64,000 bases of DNA. It comes from Streptomyces lincolnensis (GTDB lineage Bacteria; Actinomycetota; Actinomycetes; Streptomycetales; Streptomycetaceae). Position 1 is the first letter of the stretch; each line of letters opens with the position of its first letter. The translations under genes were made by a program, and so were the position numbers. The DNA is taken from assembly GCF_001685355.1 (NCBI RefSeq), contig NZ_CP016438.1, forward strand, positions 8,866,001-8,930,000, in the 5' to 3' direction. The notes beneath the pieces were generated by a model, which was not told the origin of the DNA, searched no databases, and was given only the letters and a program-made list of their open reading frames with translations. Below are positions 23,220 to 31,378 of this stretch, in pieces.

Positions 23220-24505
23220 GTACGGACTTCCTTCCCACGCGGACCGACCGTCCGGTCCAGCAGATCGTCGGCGGGGCAGCGGCCCCGCATCACATAGCGG
23301 TCCAGGTACGCGGCCACGGCGCCGGTGACCTCGGCGGTGGCGCCGAGCCGGGGCAGGGCCTCCAGCGCGGCCGTGAAGCACGTCATGGCCGCCTCGTGCA
23401 GCTCCGGATCGGCCAGGCCGTGCCGGGCCGCCTCCCGCCACAGCGGATTGTGCGGCGCGGGCAGCGACAGCGCCCGCTCGGCCAGCGGCTTGACGGCCCG
23501 GTAGGCGGTCTCGGCGGCCTCCGGGTCGTCGAACAGCGCCGTCGCCACGGCGAGCGGCACGATCCACCCGTCGGCGCCGGGCTGCGCGTCGATCATGCGC
23601 AGTTCGAGATGGCCGCGCGGCCTGACCGGCGGGAACAGCGTCGAGACGTGGTAGTCGAGATCCTCCCGGGTCGGCGGCCTCGGCAGCCCGGTCCTGGCCC
23701 ACTCGCGGAAGACCAGCCCGTCGGGGACGTCCCAGGGCCCGCTGTCCCGTCGTATGCACATCACCGGCGCGTCCAGGACGTGCCGGGCCCAGGCGGTGCG
23801 GGCGTCGGTGTCCAGCGAGGGGCCGCCCGCCCGGCCCGGGCCGATCTCCGTCCACAGCAGCTGCCGGGTGGACAGCCAGCCGGTGGGCTCGGAGCCGGCC
23901 AGGGGCGAGTTGGCGAACGCGGCCACCAGGACCGCGCCCAGCTGGTGCGCCAGCCACCAGCGCCGCCCGAGGCCGAGCGGGCCGGGCTCCTCGTGGCCGG
24001 CGTCCAGGCAGACCTGGACGGAGGCGGAGGTGCACATCATGGCGCGGCCGGCCGGGCCGGTGCGGTCGAGACAGGCCTCCATGGCGTCGTACCGCGGCTC
24101 GCGCAGGAACCGGCGGGGCGGGTGCCAGGGGTCGTTTCCGACGCCGACGAGACCGAGACCGTCCTGGGCGAGGACCGCGCGGACGGTGTCCAGATCGGCG
24201 GATACGGTACCGATGCACTCCATCAGGGAGGCGGCGGGCGGGGAGCTCAGCTCCAGCTGGCCTCCGGGTTCGACGGTGAGCGCCGAGTCCAGATGCACGG
24301 TCCGCAGTGCGGCGTAGAGCGCCGCGAGTCGTTCGGGTGTCACGGGGAGCCGCGGTGCCCGCAGCTCGTGGATGATCCATTCCACCTCGACGCCTACCGT
24401 TCGAGGTGGTCCCGTCTTGAAGCAGATGCCCCGGACCAGGGCCTCCACCTCGGCTTCGGTCAGAGCGGTACGGCGCGCCGTACAGTCGCTCGGTGTATCG
24501 GACAT
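23216..24505 (-). CDS. egtA: Glutamate-cysteine ligase EgtA
   Basis: A 429-residue GCS2-type glutamate-cysteine ligase that makes gamma-glutamylcysteine for EgtB. Conserved segments include VGVEVEWIIH, EPGGQLELSSPP and MCTSASVQVCLDAG. The ATG at 24505 has an AGGAGG seven bases upstream, and it is the first gene of the operon. The EgtE lyase for the last step is not in the window; it is often encoded elsewhere. Confidence 0.95.
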   Translation of the reverse strand: MSDTPSDCTARRTALTEAEVEALVRGICFKTGPPRTVGVEVEWIIHELRAPRLPVTPERLAALYAALRTVHLDSALTVEPGGQLELSSPPAASLMECIGTVSADLDTVRAVLAQDGLGLVGVGNDPWHPPRRFLREPRYDAMEACLDRTGPAGRAMMCTSASVQVCLDAGHEEPGPLGLGRRWWLAHQLGAVLVAAFANSPLAGSEPTGWLSTRQLLWTEIGPGRAGGPSLDTDARTAWARHVLDAPVMCIRRDSGPWDVPDGLVFREWARTGLPRPPTREDLDYHVSTLFPPVRPRGHLELRMIDAQPGADGWIVPLAVATALFDDPEAAETAYRAVKPLAERALSLPAPHNPLWREAARHGLADPELHEAAMTCFTAALEALPRLGATAEVTGAVAAYLDRYVMRGRCPADDLLDRTVGPRGKEVRT

Positions 24506-24822
24506 GTAGGGATCCTCCTGAGATTCCACCATGCCGTCGGTCCGGCTTCCGGTGTGCCGGGCCGACATCGCTCGTCCCACCCAAGACGTTCGTCTCGATC
24601 CGCACAAGGGGGCACATCGTCGCAATCAGGGCCGATGATCTCCGTTTCCCGTGTGTTTTCGAGGCGTTTTCCAGCTGTGGCGGGCCGCGAAATTCTGTTG
24701 CACCGCACGACCAGAATCGCTCACGATGCCTGGGTGAGCACGACGAGGGAGAGCGGTACGGGGGAGTGCCCACCGGGGGAGACCGCGGGGTGCGCGGTCG
24801 TGGCGCGTACGGGGGTCGCGCC
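24506..24822. other. Divergent intergenic region between egtA and the macro-domain gene
   Basis: These 317 bases hold the promoters of both divergent transcripts. A run around 24650-24700 is less GC-rich than its surroundings, as at promoters, and TTGCAC at about 24701 could be a -35 for the plus-strand gene, but no convincing -10 is paired with it. No coding potential or inverted repeat stands out. Confidence 0.4.
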
Positions 24823-25653
24823 ATGAGCGCGCGCCTGCGCGGCATCGCGCACGAGACGGAGCGGATCGTGGCCGCGGGAACCTACCGCGCCCCGGACGGC
24901 CGCGAGGTGTCCGTCGCCCAGGCGCTGGAGGCGGCCCGGGAGGGCACCCGGATGTACGGGCCGGATCCGGTGGAGGTGGCGCCGTTCTCCTGCGCGCCCA
25001 CGCGGATCGAGGTCACCGGGGAGAGCAGCCTGGAAGCCGCCCGGCGTCTGGCCGGACCGGTCGCCGTCCTGAACTTCTCCTCCGCCCGCAATCCCGGCGG
25101 CGGTTACCTCAACGGCGCCCAGGCCCAGGAAGAGGCCCTGTGCCGGGCCTCCGCGCTGTACGCCTGCCTGGTCGGAGTCCGGGAGTTCTACGACCACCAC
25201 CGCGCCCACCGCGACCCGTTCTACACCGACCGCGTCATCCACTCACCTGCCGTGCCCGTCTTCCGCGACGACCGCGGCCGCCTCCTCGACGAGCCGTACC
25301 TTGCAGGCTTCCTGACCGCCGCCGCGCCGAACGCCGGGGTGGTGCGGCGCACGGCACCGGAGCGGGAGGCCGAGCTGCCCCAGGCCCTCGCGGCGCGGGC
25401 CGAGCGGGTCCTGGAGGTCGCCGCCGCGCACGGCTACCGGCGGCTGGTGCTGGGCGCCTGGGGCTGCGGGGTGTTCCAGAACGACCCCGCGCAGGTGGCG
25501 GAAGCCTTCCGCGCCCTGCTCGGGCCCGGCGGGCGCTTCGCCGGGGCCTTCGAGCACGTGGTGTTCGGGGTGCTGGACCGGACGCGGGGCGCGGTGGTGC
25601 GGGAGGCGTTCGTCCGGGCGTTCGCGTCGTCGGAGCGTCAGCTCCAGCGGTGA
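24823..25653 (+). CDS. TIGR02452-type PARG-like macro-domain protein
   Basis: A 276-residue protein of the bacterial poly(ADP-ribose) glycohydrolase-like group, expected to remove or bind ADP-ribose. The N-terminal helical part (RGIAHETERIVAAGTY) is followed by the macro domain, with the diagnostic GGGYLNGAQAQEEALCR loop whose paired glutamates are catalytic in PARG, then VIHSPAVPVFR and GAWGCGVFQND. Cytoplasmic; substrate ADP-ribosylated protein or nucleic acid by family knowledge. It is divergent from egtA and convergent with the PemK gene. Confidence 0.88.
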   Translation: MSARLRGIAHETERIVAAGTYRAPDGREVSVAQALEAAREGTRMYGPDPVEVAPFSCAPTRIEVTGESSLEAARRLAGPVAVLNFSSARNPGGGYLNGAQAQEEALCRASALYACLVGVREFYDHHRAHRDPFYTDRVIHSPAVPVFRDDRGRLLDEPYLAGFLTAAAPNAGVVRRTAPEREAELPQALAARAERVLEVAAAHGYRRLVLGAWGCGVFQNDPAQVAEAFRALLGPGGRFAGAFEHVVFGVLDRTRGAVVREAFVRAFASSERQLQR

Positions 25654-25692
25654 GCGTGGGAAGTTGGGCGTGGGGCGTGAGCGTGGGGCGGG

Positions 25693-26148
25693 TCAGCTCC
25701 AGTCGTAGCGCTCGTGGAGCCGGTGCCTGACCAGGTTGAACCGGCCCCGGTCCAGGGCGCACGCCTCGCGGCGCATGCCCTTCTCGTGCAGCCGCAGGAT
25801 GCGGTCGACGTCCACCCAGGAGTCCCGCCCGGACCGGTCCCAGGGACCGCTGCCGATCGGCACCCACTCCCGGTCCCCGTCGTGCCGCTTGCTCGACAAC
25901 TGCACCGCGAGGAGGGTCCCGGCCGCCTCCCGGGCCACCACGAGCACGGGCCGGTCCTTGCCGCGCCCGTCGTTCTCCTCGAAGGGCACCCAGGTCCAGA
26001 CGATCTCCCCGGGGTCGGGGTCGCCGTCGTGCGCGGGGGAGTACTCGGTGCGCACCGTGCCGACCTGGCGGGGGTCGGCCTCGGTGGTGGCGGTGCGGCC
26101 GAAGCGGCCGGGGACGTTCTCGTCCGTGTCAGGGGTAAACGCAGTCAC
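25693..26148 (-). CDS. PemK/MazF-fold protein
   Basis: A 151-residue protein whose C-terminal two-thirds match PemK/MazF: PDPGEIVWTWVPFEE, KDRPVLVVARE, LAVQLSSKRHD and a DVDRILRL strand. Classical members are mRNA endonucleases. The N-terminal 45 residues are a polar extension. No antitoxin-like gene adjoins it, so it may be an orphan or non-toxic homologue. The GTG at 26148 lies inside the 3' arm of a 13-bp hairpin and the AAGG before it lies in the loop, so start access may be regulated. It is downstream of the flotillin gene on the same strand. Confidence 0.8.
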   Translation of the reverse strand: MTAFTPDTDENVPGRFGRTATTEADPRQVGTVRTEYSPAHDGDPDPGEIVWTWVPFEENDGRGKDRPVLVVAREAAGTLLAVQLSSKRHDGDREWVPIGSGPWDRSGRDSWVDVDRILRLHEKGMRREACALDRGRFNLVRHRLHERYDWS

Positions 26149-26176
26149 GGGGGCACCTTAAGGGGTGCCCCCGTGA
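26145..26176 (-). terminator. 13-bp hairpin after the flotillin gene that covers the PemK start
   Basis: TCACGGGGGCACC at 26145-26157 and its exact complement at 26164-26176, with a six-base loop. It starts 10 bases past the flotillin stop, so it can terminate that transcript. The PemK start codon GTG (26148-26146) is in the stem, so read-through transcripts would have it paired. Confidence 0.7.
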
Positions 26177-26186
26177 CCGCCACGCG

Positions 26187-27668
26187 TCAGTCCTCCTTGA
26201 TCGGTACCTTCTGGGCGGGCGGCGGCACCGCACCGTTCAGCGGCGAAGCCCCGCCTGCGGCCTGCCCGTTCTGGTTCATCGACTGGAGCAGCTGGCGGGC
26301 CAGCCCCAGTCCCGTCCCGCCCATCGTCAGCGCCTTGGCGAGCATGTCCGCCATGCCGTCGGCGCCGTTGAGGACCACCATGTTGTCGACGTTGCCGAAC
26401 GCGGACGCGCCCGCCTTGACGATCTCCGGCCAGTTCTCGGCGAGTTGCTGGGCGACGACCGCCTCCTGGTTCTCGGCGAGCGCGGCGGCGCGGGCCTTGA
26501 TGGCGTCCGCCTCCGCGAGCCCTTTCGCCTTGGCCGCCTGGGCCTCGGCGAGCCCCCTGGCCTGAGCCGCGGCCGCCTCGGCCTCGCCGGTGGCCCGGGT
26601 CGCCGCCGCCATGGCCGTACCGCGCGCCTTGGTCGCCTCGGCCTCGGCGCCCGCGGCCGCCTTGACCCGGGTCGCCTCGGCCGCCGCCGCGAGCTCGGTC
26701 TCCTTGGCCTTGGCCTCGGCAGCCGAGATCCGCGCGTCACGCTCGGCCTCGGCCAGGGTGCGCTTCTCGTAGGCCTGCGCGTCCGCCGGCTTGCGGACGT
26801 CCGCCTGGAGCTGCTGCTCCCGCCGGTGCGCCTCCAGTTCGGCGACCCGGGTCTCCTGGACCACGACCTCCTGACGGGCCGCCGCGTCGGCGAGGGGTCC
26901 GGCCTGCTGTGCCTTCGCACCCGCCTTGTCCCGCTCGGCCTGGTAACCGGCCTGGAGAATCTCGCTGTCCCGGGTGGCCTCCGCCATCCGCGCGAACGCC
27001 TGCTGCTCGGCCTCGGTGGCCAGCCGGTTCGCCTCCGCCTGTGCGATCCGCGCGTCCCGCTGCACGGCCGCCGCGTGCGGCATCGCCAGGTTCTGGATGT
27101 AGCCGGTCGGGTCCTCGATCTCGTGGATCTGCAACGAGTCCACGATCAGCCCAAGCTTCTCCATCTCCGTCCCGCAGGCCGCCCGGGTCTGCCCGGTGAG
27201 TTTCTCCCGGTCGCGGATCATGTCCTCGACCGTCAACCCGCCCACGATGGACCGCAGATGACCGGCGAAGACGTTGTGCACCCGCTCGGACATCAGCTTC
27301 TGCTGGTCGAGGAAACGACGCCCCGCGTTGGCGATCGACACGAAGTCGTCGCCCACCTTGAAGATGACCACGCCCCGCACCTTGAGCGGAATGCCCTGGT
27401 GGGTCACGCAGTCCACGTGCAACTCGGTCTCGTTCAGGTCGAGCGACAGCTTGCGCACCGCCTGCACCCCGGGCAGCACCATCGTGCCGCGCCCGGTGAC
27501 GATACGGAAACCCATCCCTTCCTCAAGGCCCTCGGTCCGGTGCTTCGAACCGGAGATGATCAGAGCCTCGTTGGGTTCGGCGACCCGCCACATCATCTTG
27601 AACAGACCGATCACGACGAGCACGGCGAGAACCGCCGCCCCCGCAACGACGCCGACAACCATCGGCAT
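26187..27668 (-). CDS. Flotillin-like SPFH-domain membrane protein
   Basis: A 493-residue membrane scaffold protein. One N-terminal transmembrane segment (about residues 4-24) is followed by an SPFH domain including EPNEALIISG and LDLNETELHVDC, and then a long Ala/Glu/Lys/Arg-rich coiled coil rich in AEA and AQA repeats. A short C-terminal region contains MNQNGQ. Flotillins organise membrane microdomains. The ATG at 27668 is chosen because it directly precedes the hydrophobic segment and follows AAGGGGGC; an ATG 15 bases upstream is also possible. A small NfeD-like gene lies upstream on the same strand, as in other flotillin loci. Confidence 0.9.
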   Translation of the reverse strand: MPMVVGVVAGAAVLAVLVVIGLFKMMWRVAEPNEALIISGSKHRTEGLEEGMGFRIVTGRGTMVLPGVQAVRKLSLDLNETELHVDCVTHQGIPLKVRGVVIFKVGDDFVSIANAGRRFLDQQKLMSERVHNVFAGHLRSIVGGLTVEDMIRDREKLTGQTRAACGTEMEKLGLIVDSLQIHEIEDPTGYIQNLAMPHAAAVQRDARIAQAEANRLATEAEQQAFARMAEATRDSEILQAGYQAERDKAGAKAQQAGPLADAAARQEVVVQETRVAELEAHRREQQLQADVRKPADAQAYEKRTLAEAERDARISAAEAKAKETELAAAAEATRVKAAAGAEAEATKARGTAMAAATRATGEAEAAAAQARGLAEAQAAKAKGLAEADAIKARAAALAENQEAVVAQQLAENWPEIVKAGASAFGNVDNMVVLNGADGMADMLAKALTMGGTGLGLARQLLQSMNQNGQAAGGASPLNGAVPPPAQKVPIKED

Positions 27669-27802
27669 TCGCCCCCTTTGCATGGTGCCCTGACGGCACC
27701 GAACGAAAGGGAGTGTGCGCCTGTACGGCGCCGGGGAACAGAGACTGGCCCATCCTTGTGGAAACCTTGACACATACCGCTCTCACCTGCGGCGGAGCGA
27801 GC

Positions 27803-28021
27803 TCAACTGTCGTACGCGGCTGTGACATAGACCGTTCTGGGCGGCAGGTACTCCACCACCATCACCACCGTCCCGGACTCGATCCGGTCCTTGCCGGAGG
27901 CGGGGTAGGCGAGGAAGTGCTCGGCGCCGCCCCGCACCCGGACGATCACCTCGCCGACCAGCCCGGGCCCGACCGTCCCGGTGACCCGCCCCATGAGCCC
28001 GACCATCGACGCGTCGTCCAT
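27803..28021 (-). CDS. Small NfeD-like OB-fold protein
   Basis: A 72-residue protein starting MDDASMVGLMGRVTGTV. Its pattern of glycines and beta strands (GLVGEVIVRVRGG, then SGKDRIESGTVVMVVEYL) matches the C-terminal OB-fold domain of NfeD proteins, which work with flotillins. There is no membrane segment, so this is only the soluble domain. It lies 134 bp upstream of the flotillin gene and 26 bp downstream of the amidase, on the same strand. The open frame extends 10 codons upstream, but the ATG at 28021 fits the fold better. Confidence 0.65.
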   Translation of the reverse strand: MDDASMVGLMGRVTGTVGPGLVGEVIVRVRGGAEHFLAYPASGKDRIESGTVVMVVEYLPPRTVYVTAAYDS

Positions 28022-28047
28022 GGCCTCAGGGTACGGGGCGAACCCCG

Positions 28048-29472
28048 TCACGCGGCCGGGGATTCAGTGATCACCTCTTCCGGCGGCCACGCCTCGTGCC
28101 AGCGCAGCTTCGCCTCCAACTGCGCGGCCAGGGAGAGCAGCAGCGGCTCGCTGTTCGCGGGTCCCAGCAACTGCGCGCCGACCGGCAGACCGCCCGGGGC
28201 GAAACCCGCGGGGACGTTGACCCCGGGCCAGCCCAGCACGTTCCACGGCCAGGCGTACGGACACGCGGCGATCATCGCCCGGTCGGTGGCCAGTCCGCCC
28301 AGGCCCAGCATCGAGCCGATGCGCGGCGGGGGAGCGGCGGTCGTCGGCGCCAGGACGACGTCGTACGACGTGAAGAACCCTCCGATACGACGGTGCAGGA
28401 CCGCTTCGGCGCGCCGCGCCGCCCGCAGCGGTGGACCGCCGAGCAGTCCGCCCAGTCGGGCGGCGTCCCGGGTGCGGCGGTCCAAGAGGGCCGGGAAGGG
28501 GGCCTCGCGGACCCGTTCGGCGAGGCCGACGGTGGCGCGGGGGATGAAGGTGAGCCCGATCTGGCCGTAGGGCGGATCGGCCGCTACGACGGTGTGCCCC
28601 AACTCGGCGAGCGTCTCGCCGAGTTGGACGATCCTGTCCCGCACCTCGGGCCGGAGCCGGGCGGGCAGGGCGGTGAAGGGGGGCTTCAGGGCCAGGGCGA
28701 TCCGCAGCCGGCCGGGCTCGCGACCGGCCGCCGTCAGGGCGTCGATGGCCGGCGGCCGGTGCGGGTCCCGTTCGTGGTTGCCGCTCGCCGCGTCGAGGAG
28801 GAGGGCCGCGTCGGCGACCGTACGGGCGAGGGTGCCGTTGACCGTGATGCCCTGGAAGGACTCGCCGCGCGGCCAGGTGGAGATGCGGCCGCGCTGCGGC
28901 TTGATGCCGATCAGATGGGTCCAGGAGGCCGGGATGCGTACCGATCCGGCGCCGTCCGAACCGAGGGCGGCGGGTACCAGGCCGGCGGCGACGGCGGCGG
29001 CCGAGCCCCCGGACGACCCGCCGGGCGTGTGCTCCGGGCTCCACGGATTGCGGGTCGCGCCGAAGGCGGGCCCCTCGGTGAACGGCCACTGCCCGAACTC
29101 GCAGGTGTTGGTCTTGCCGACGATCACGGCCCCGGCCGCCCGCAGCCGGCGCACCGCCTCCCCGTCCTCGGCGACCGCCGGGAACTCGCCCCGGCAGCCG
29201 AAGGCCGTCGGCTCGCCCGCCACGTCCGTGTCGTCTTTGACGGCCAGGGGCACGCCGAGCAGGGGCCTGCGGATTCCGGCGGCCAGCTCCTTGTCCGCCG
29301 CGTCGGCCTCGGCGAGGGCGGCCTCGGCCCGAACAACCCTGAAAGCATTGAGAGTTGACTGGGTGTCATCGATCCTGGACAGCGCCTTCTCGACGAGCGC
29401 CCGGGAGGTGACGGCACCGTCGGCCAGTGCACGGGCGGTCTCCACCAGACCTGCGGAACGGTCGAGCGTCAT
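28048..29472 (-). CDS. Amidase-signature hydrolase
   Basis: A 474-residue amidase-signature enzyme with the Ser-cisSer-Lys site: the lysine in VPLAVKDD and the glycine/serine-rich TPGGSSGGSAAAVAAG, then the nucleophile region DGAGSVRIPA. Length and architecture match Asn/Gln-type or 6-aminohexanoate-type amidases; the substrate is unknown. GGAGG precedes the ATG at 29472. A palindrome typical of TetR operators lies 29 bp upstream of the start, but no TetR gene is adjacent. Confidence 0.9.
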   Translation of the reverse strand: MTLDRSAGLVETARALADGAVTSRALVEKALSRIDDTQSTLNAFRVVRAEAALAEADAADKELAAGIRRPLLGVPLAVKDDTDVAGEPTAFGCRGEFPAVAEDGEAVRRLRAAGAVIVGKTNTCEFGQWPFTEGPAFGATRNPWSPEHTPGGSSGGSAAAVAAGLVPAALGSDGAGSVRIPASWTHLIGIKPQRGRISTWPRGESFQGITVNGTLARTVADAALLLDAASGNHERDPHRPPAIDALTAAGREPGRLRIALALKPPFTALPARLRPEVRDRIVQLGETLAELGHTVVAADPPYGQIGLTFIPRATVGLAERVREAPFPALLDRRTRDAARLGGLLGGPPLRAARRAEAVLHRRIGGFFTSYDVVLAPTTAAPPPRIGSMLGLGGLATDRAMIAACPYAWPWNVLGWPGVNVPAGFAPGGLPVGAQLLGPANSEPLLLSLAAQLEAKLRWHEAWPPEEVITESPAA

Positions 29473-29500
29473 TGCGGGACACCTCCGGAAGGACGTTGCC

Positions 29501-29512
29501 TACCGAACGGTA
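29501..29512 (-). promoter_or_regulatory. Candidate operator upstream of the amidase gene
   Basis: TACCG-AA-CGGTA, a perfect 5-base-arm palindrome nested between GGACGTT (29491-29497) and AACGTCC (29512-29518). The geometry fits a TetR-family site. Its distance from the start puts it in the leader or core promoter. Confidence 0.45.
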
Positions 29513-29610
29513 ACGTCCGAAGGGGCCGCGGCGGAACGCCCCCGCCCGCAGCGATGGTTCGGCGCAGGCCACAGCGGTCTCACCGGGCTCGCCAGGTCAT
29601 GCGCAAAGCA

Positions 29611-29666
29611 TTGACGGGCCCGGACCCCAGCTCTACCTTCTGATCGACTTCCCGAACTTGGTTCGG
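29611..29666 (+). promoter_or_regulatory. Promoter and possible operator of the GH43 gene
   Basis: TTGACG (29611-29616) and TACCTT (29634-29639) are separated by 17 bases, a good vegetative promoter. Downstream, CCGAAC-TTG-GTTCGG (29652-29666) is an inverted repeat placed just after the expected transcription start, where a repressor would block elongation. Confidence 0.6.
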
Positions 29667-29710
29667 TATTTCGGACGCAGAGCCGCGTCCTGTCCGAGGG
29701 AGAGCCGCCC

Positions 29711-31099
29711 GTGACCACACAACCCCCCACGCCGTCCCGCCGTACCCTGCTGCGTGCCATGGCGGTCCTGCCCGCCTCGGCGGTCCTGCTGGGCGAACTG
29801 CCGGGTCTGGCCGGTACGGCCCTCGCCGCCGCGCCGCCGAGCGGCTCCGCCACCCGCTACACCATCGTGCCGTTCCTCAACAGCAACGACGGCACCGTGA
29901 ACGTCTACCAGTCCGACGACGCCACGGACTTCCGGCTCGCCAAGGCCTCCGCCTACACACCGCCCAGCAACAGAATCCGCGACGCGAGCATCTTCAAGCA
30001 CACCAACGGCTCCTACTACATCACCTACACGACCCACACCTGGCAGGACGTCAGCACCACCATCGGCTTCGCCCGCAGCACCGACCGCGTCAACTGGACG
30101 TTCCTGTACGACTACACGGTCCCCATCGCCAACCTGTCCCGCGCCTGGGCGCCGGAGTGGTTCGTCGACAGCGACGGCAGCGTGAACGTCATCGTGTCCT
30201 GCTCGACCACCAACAACGAGTGGAACTTCACCCCGTACCTGCTGAAGGCGACGAACACCGCGCTGACGTCCTGGAGTTCGCCGGTGGCGCTGTCCGGCAT
30301 CGGGGCGAACCACATCGACACGTTCATCGTGAAGATAGGCTCGACCTACCACGCCTTCACCAAGAACGAGACGACGAAGTACATCGAGTACGCGACCGCC
30401 TCGAACCTCACCGGCCCCTACACGATCTCCCGGACCGGCGACTGGGCCGGCTGGGGCAGCTACCGCGAGGGCCCGGCGCTGGTGCAGCTCGACAACGGCG
30501 GCTGGCGGATCTTCTTCGACGGCTACGGCGACGGCACCTACTACTACAGCGACAGCTACAACAGCTTCTCGACGTGGTCCGCCCCGGCCGCGCTGCCCGC
30601 CGTCTCCGGTACGGCCCGCCACTTCACGGTGATCAAGGAGACGGTGTCGGGAGGCCCGGCCCTGGCGAAGAACGTCACTCGTTCCTTCCGCTCGGCCAAC
30701 TTCACCACCCGCTACTGGCAGGTCCAGTCCTCCCTCCTCAACCTGCCGGTGGTCAGCAGCTCCAGCACCACCGCCACGAAGCAGGCCGCCACCTTCACCG
30801 TCGTCCCCGGCCTCGCCGACGCGGGCGGCTACTCCTTCCGCGACGCCTCCGGCAACTACCTCCGCCACTGGGACTTCCGCGCCCGCTTCGACCCCAACGA
30901 CGGCACGTCCACCTTCGCCAGGGACGCCACGTTCATCGCCCGCACGGGCGCGGCCTCCGGCTCGCTCCGCTTCGAGTCGTACAACTTCCCCGGGTACTAC
31001 CTGCGCCACTACAACTACGAACTCCGCGTGGAACGCACGAACGGAACGGATCTGTTCCGGCAGGACAGTTCGTTTGTGCCGGTGGGGGCCTGGGTCTGA
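29711..31099 (+). CDS. Tat-exported GH43-like glycosidase with AbfB (CBM42) domain
   Basis: A 462-residue secreted protein. The Tat signal is SRRTLLRAM with a hydrophobic stretch ending at ALAAAP. The catalytic part has GH43-like five-bladed features, including IRDASIFKHTNGSYYITYT, RAWAPEW and GPALVQLDNGGW. The C-terminal 140 residues are an arabinofuran-binding AbfB domain with the repeated YLRHWDFRARFD and YLRHYNYELRVE blocks. It probably attacks arabinose-bearing polysaccharides such as arabinoxylan; the exact activity is inferred. It is a single gene with its own promoter. Confidence 0.88.
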   Translation: MTTQPPTPSRRTLLRAMAVLPASAVLLGELPGLAGTALAAAPPSGSATRYTIVPFLNSNDGTVNVYQSDDATDFRLAKASAYTPPSNRIRDASIFKHTNGSYYITYTTHTWQDVSTTIGFARSTDRVNWTFLYDYTVPIANLSRAWAPEWFVDSDGSVNVIVSCSTTNNEWNFTPYLLKATNTALTSWSSPVALSGIGANHIDTFIVKIGSTYHAFTKNETTKYIEYATASNLTGPYTISRTGDWAGWGSYREGPALVQLDNGGWRIFFDGYGDGTYYYSDSYNSFSTWSAPAALPAVSGTARHFTVIKETVSGGPALAKNVTRSFRSANFTTRYWQVQSSLLNLPVVSSSSTTATKQAATFTVVPGLADAGGYSFRDASGNYLRHWDFRARFDPNDGTSTFARDATFIARTGAASGSLRFESYNFPGYYLRHYNYELRVERTNGTDLFRQDSSFVPVGAWV

Positions 31100-31230
31100 G
31101 CTGGGGATTTCCCGGGAGGACGGGGGCGGCCAACGGGACGGACGATCCCCTGCCGGAGCGGGCCAAGGTGCTCGACCAGGAGGCGACCTTCGGAGGCCGT
31201 GATGCCCCGCAGCTGATGGCGACCTCGGCC

Positions 31231-31278
31231 TTGCACTGGGAAACCGATCGGTTTACGATGGTGGAAACCGGTCGGTTT
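31231..31278 (+). promoter_or_regulatory. Promoter with two TetR-type operators
   Basis: TTGCAC (31231-31236) and TACGAT (31254-31259) have a 17-base spacer. AAACCGATCGGTTT (31241-31254) fills the spacer, and AAACCGGTCGGTTT (31265-31278) lies over the predicted start. The two palindromes are identical except the central base and are 24 bp centre to centre. This is a strongly repressible promoter for the alpha/beta hydrolase gene. Confidence 0.85.
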
Positions 31279-31378
31279 CTCGATGAATCCAAGGGCTGGT
31301 CCGTGGTCACGTCCCCTGCGGGCGGGCCCTAGCCGAATCACCCGTCCGCATCAGTTCACACAAAGGGGAGCCAGCGAG

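Noticed and set aside
20165..24505. egtABCD as a new pathway
   Set aside because: All four genes match the known ergothioneine route; EgtE missing from the locus is not unusual.
25654..25692. Short GCGTGGG-type direct repeats between the macro and PemK genes
   Set aside because: Too short and imperfect; simple G-rich sequence between convergent genes.
26560..26760. Repetitive sequence inside the flotillin gene as a possible CRISPR or tandem repeat
   Set aside because: It is the coding of an Ala/Glu/Lys coiled coil, with imperfect repeats and no spacer structure.
26445..27770. Leu/Gly/Arg-rich frame antisense to the flotillin gene
   Set aside because: Mirror of the Ala/Glu coiled coil; not a real protein.
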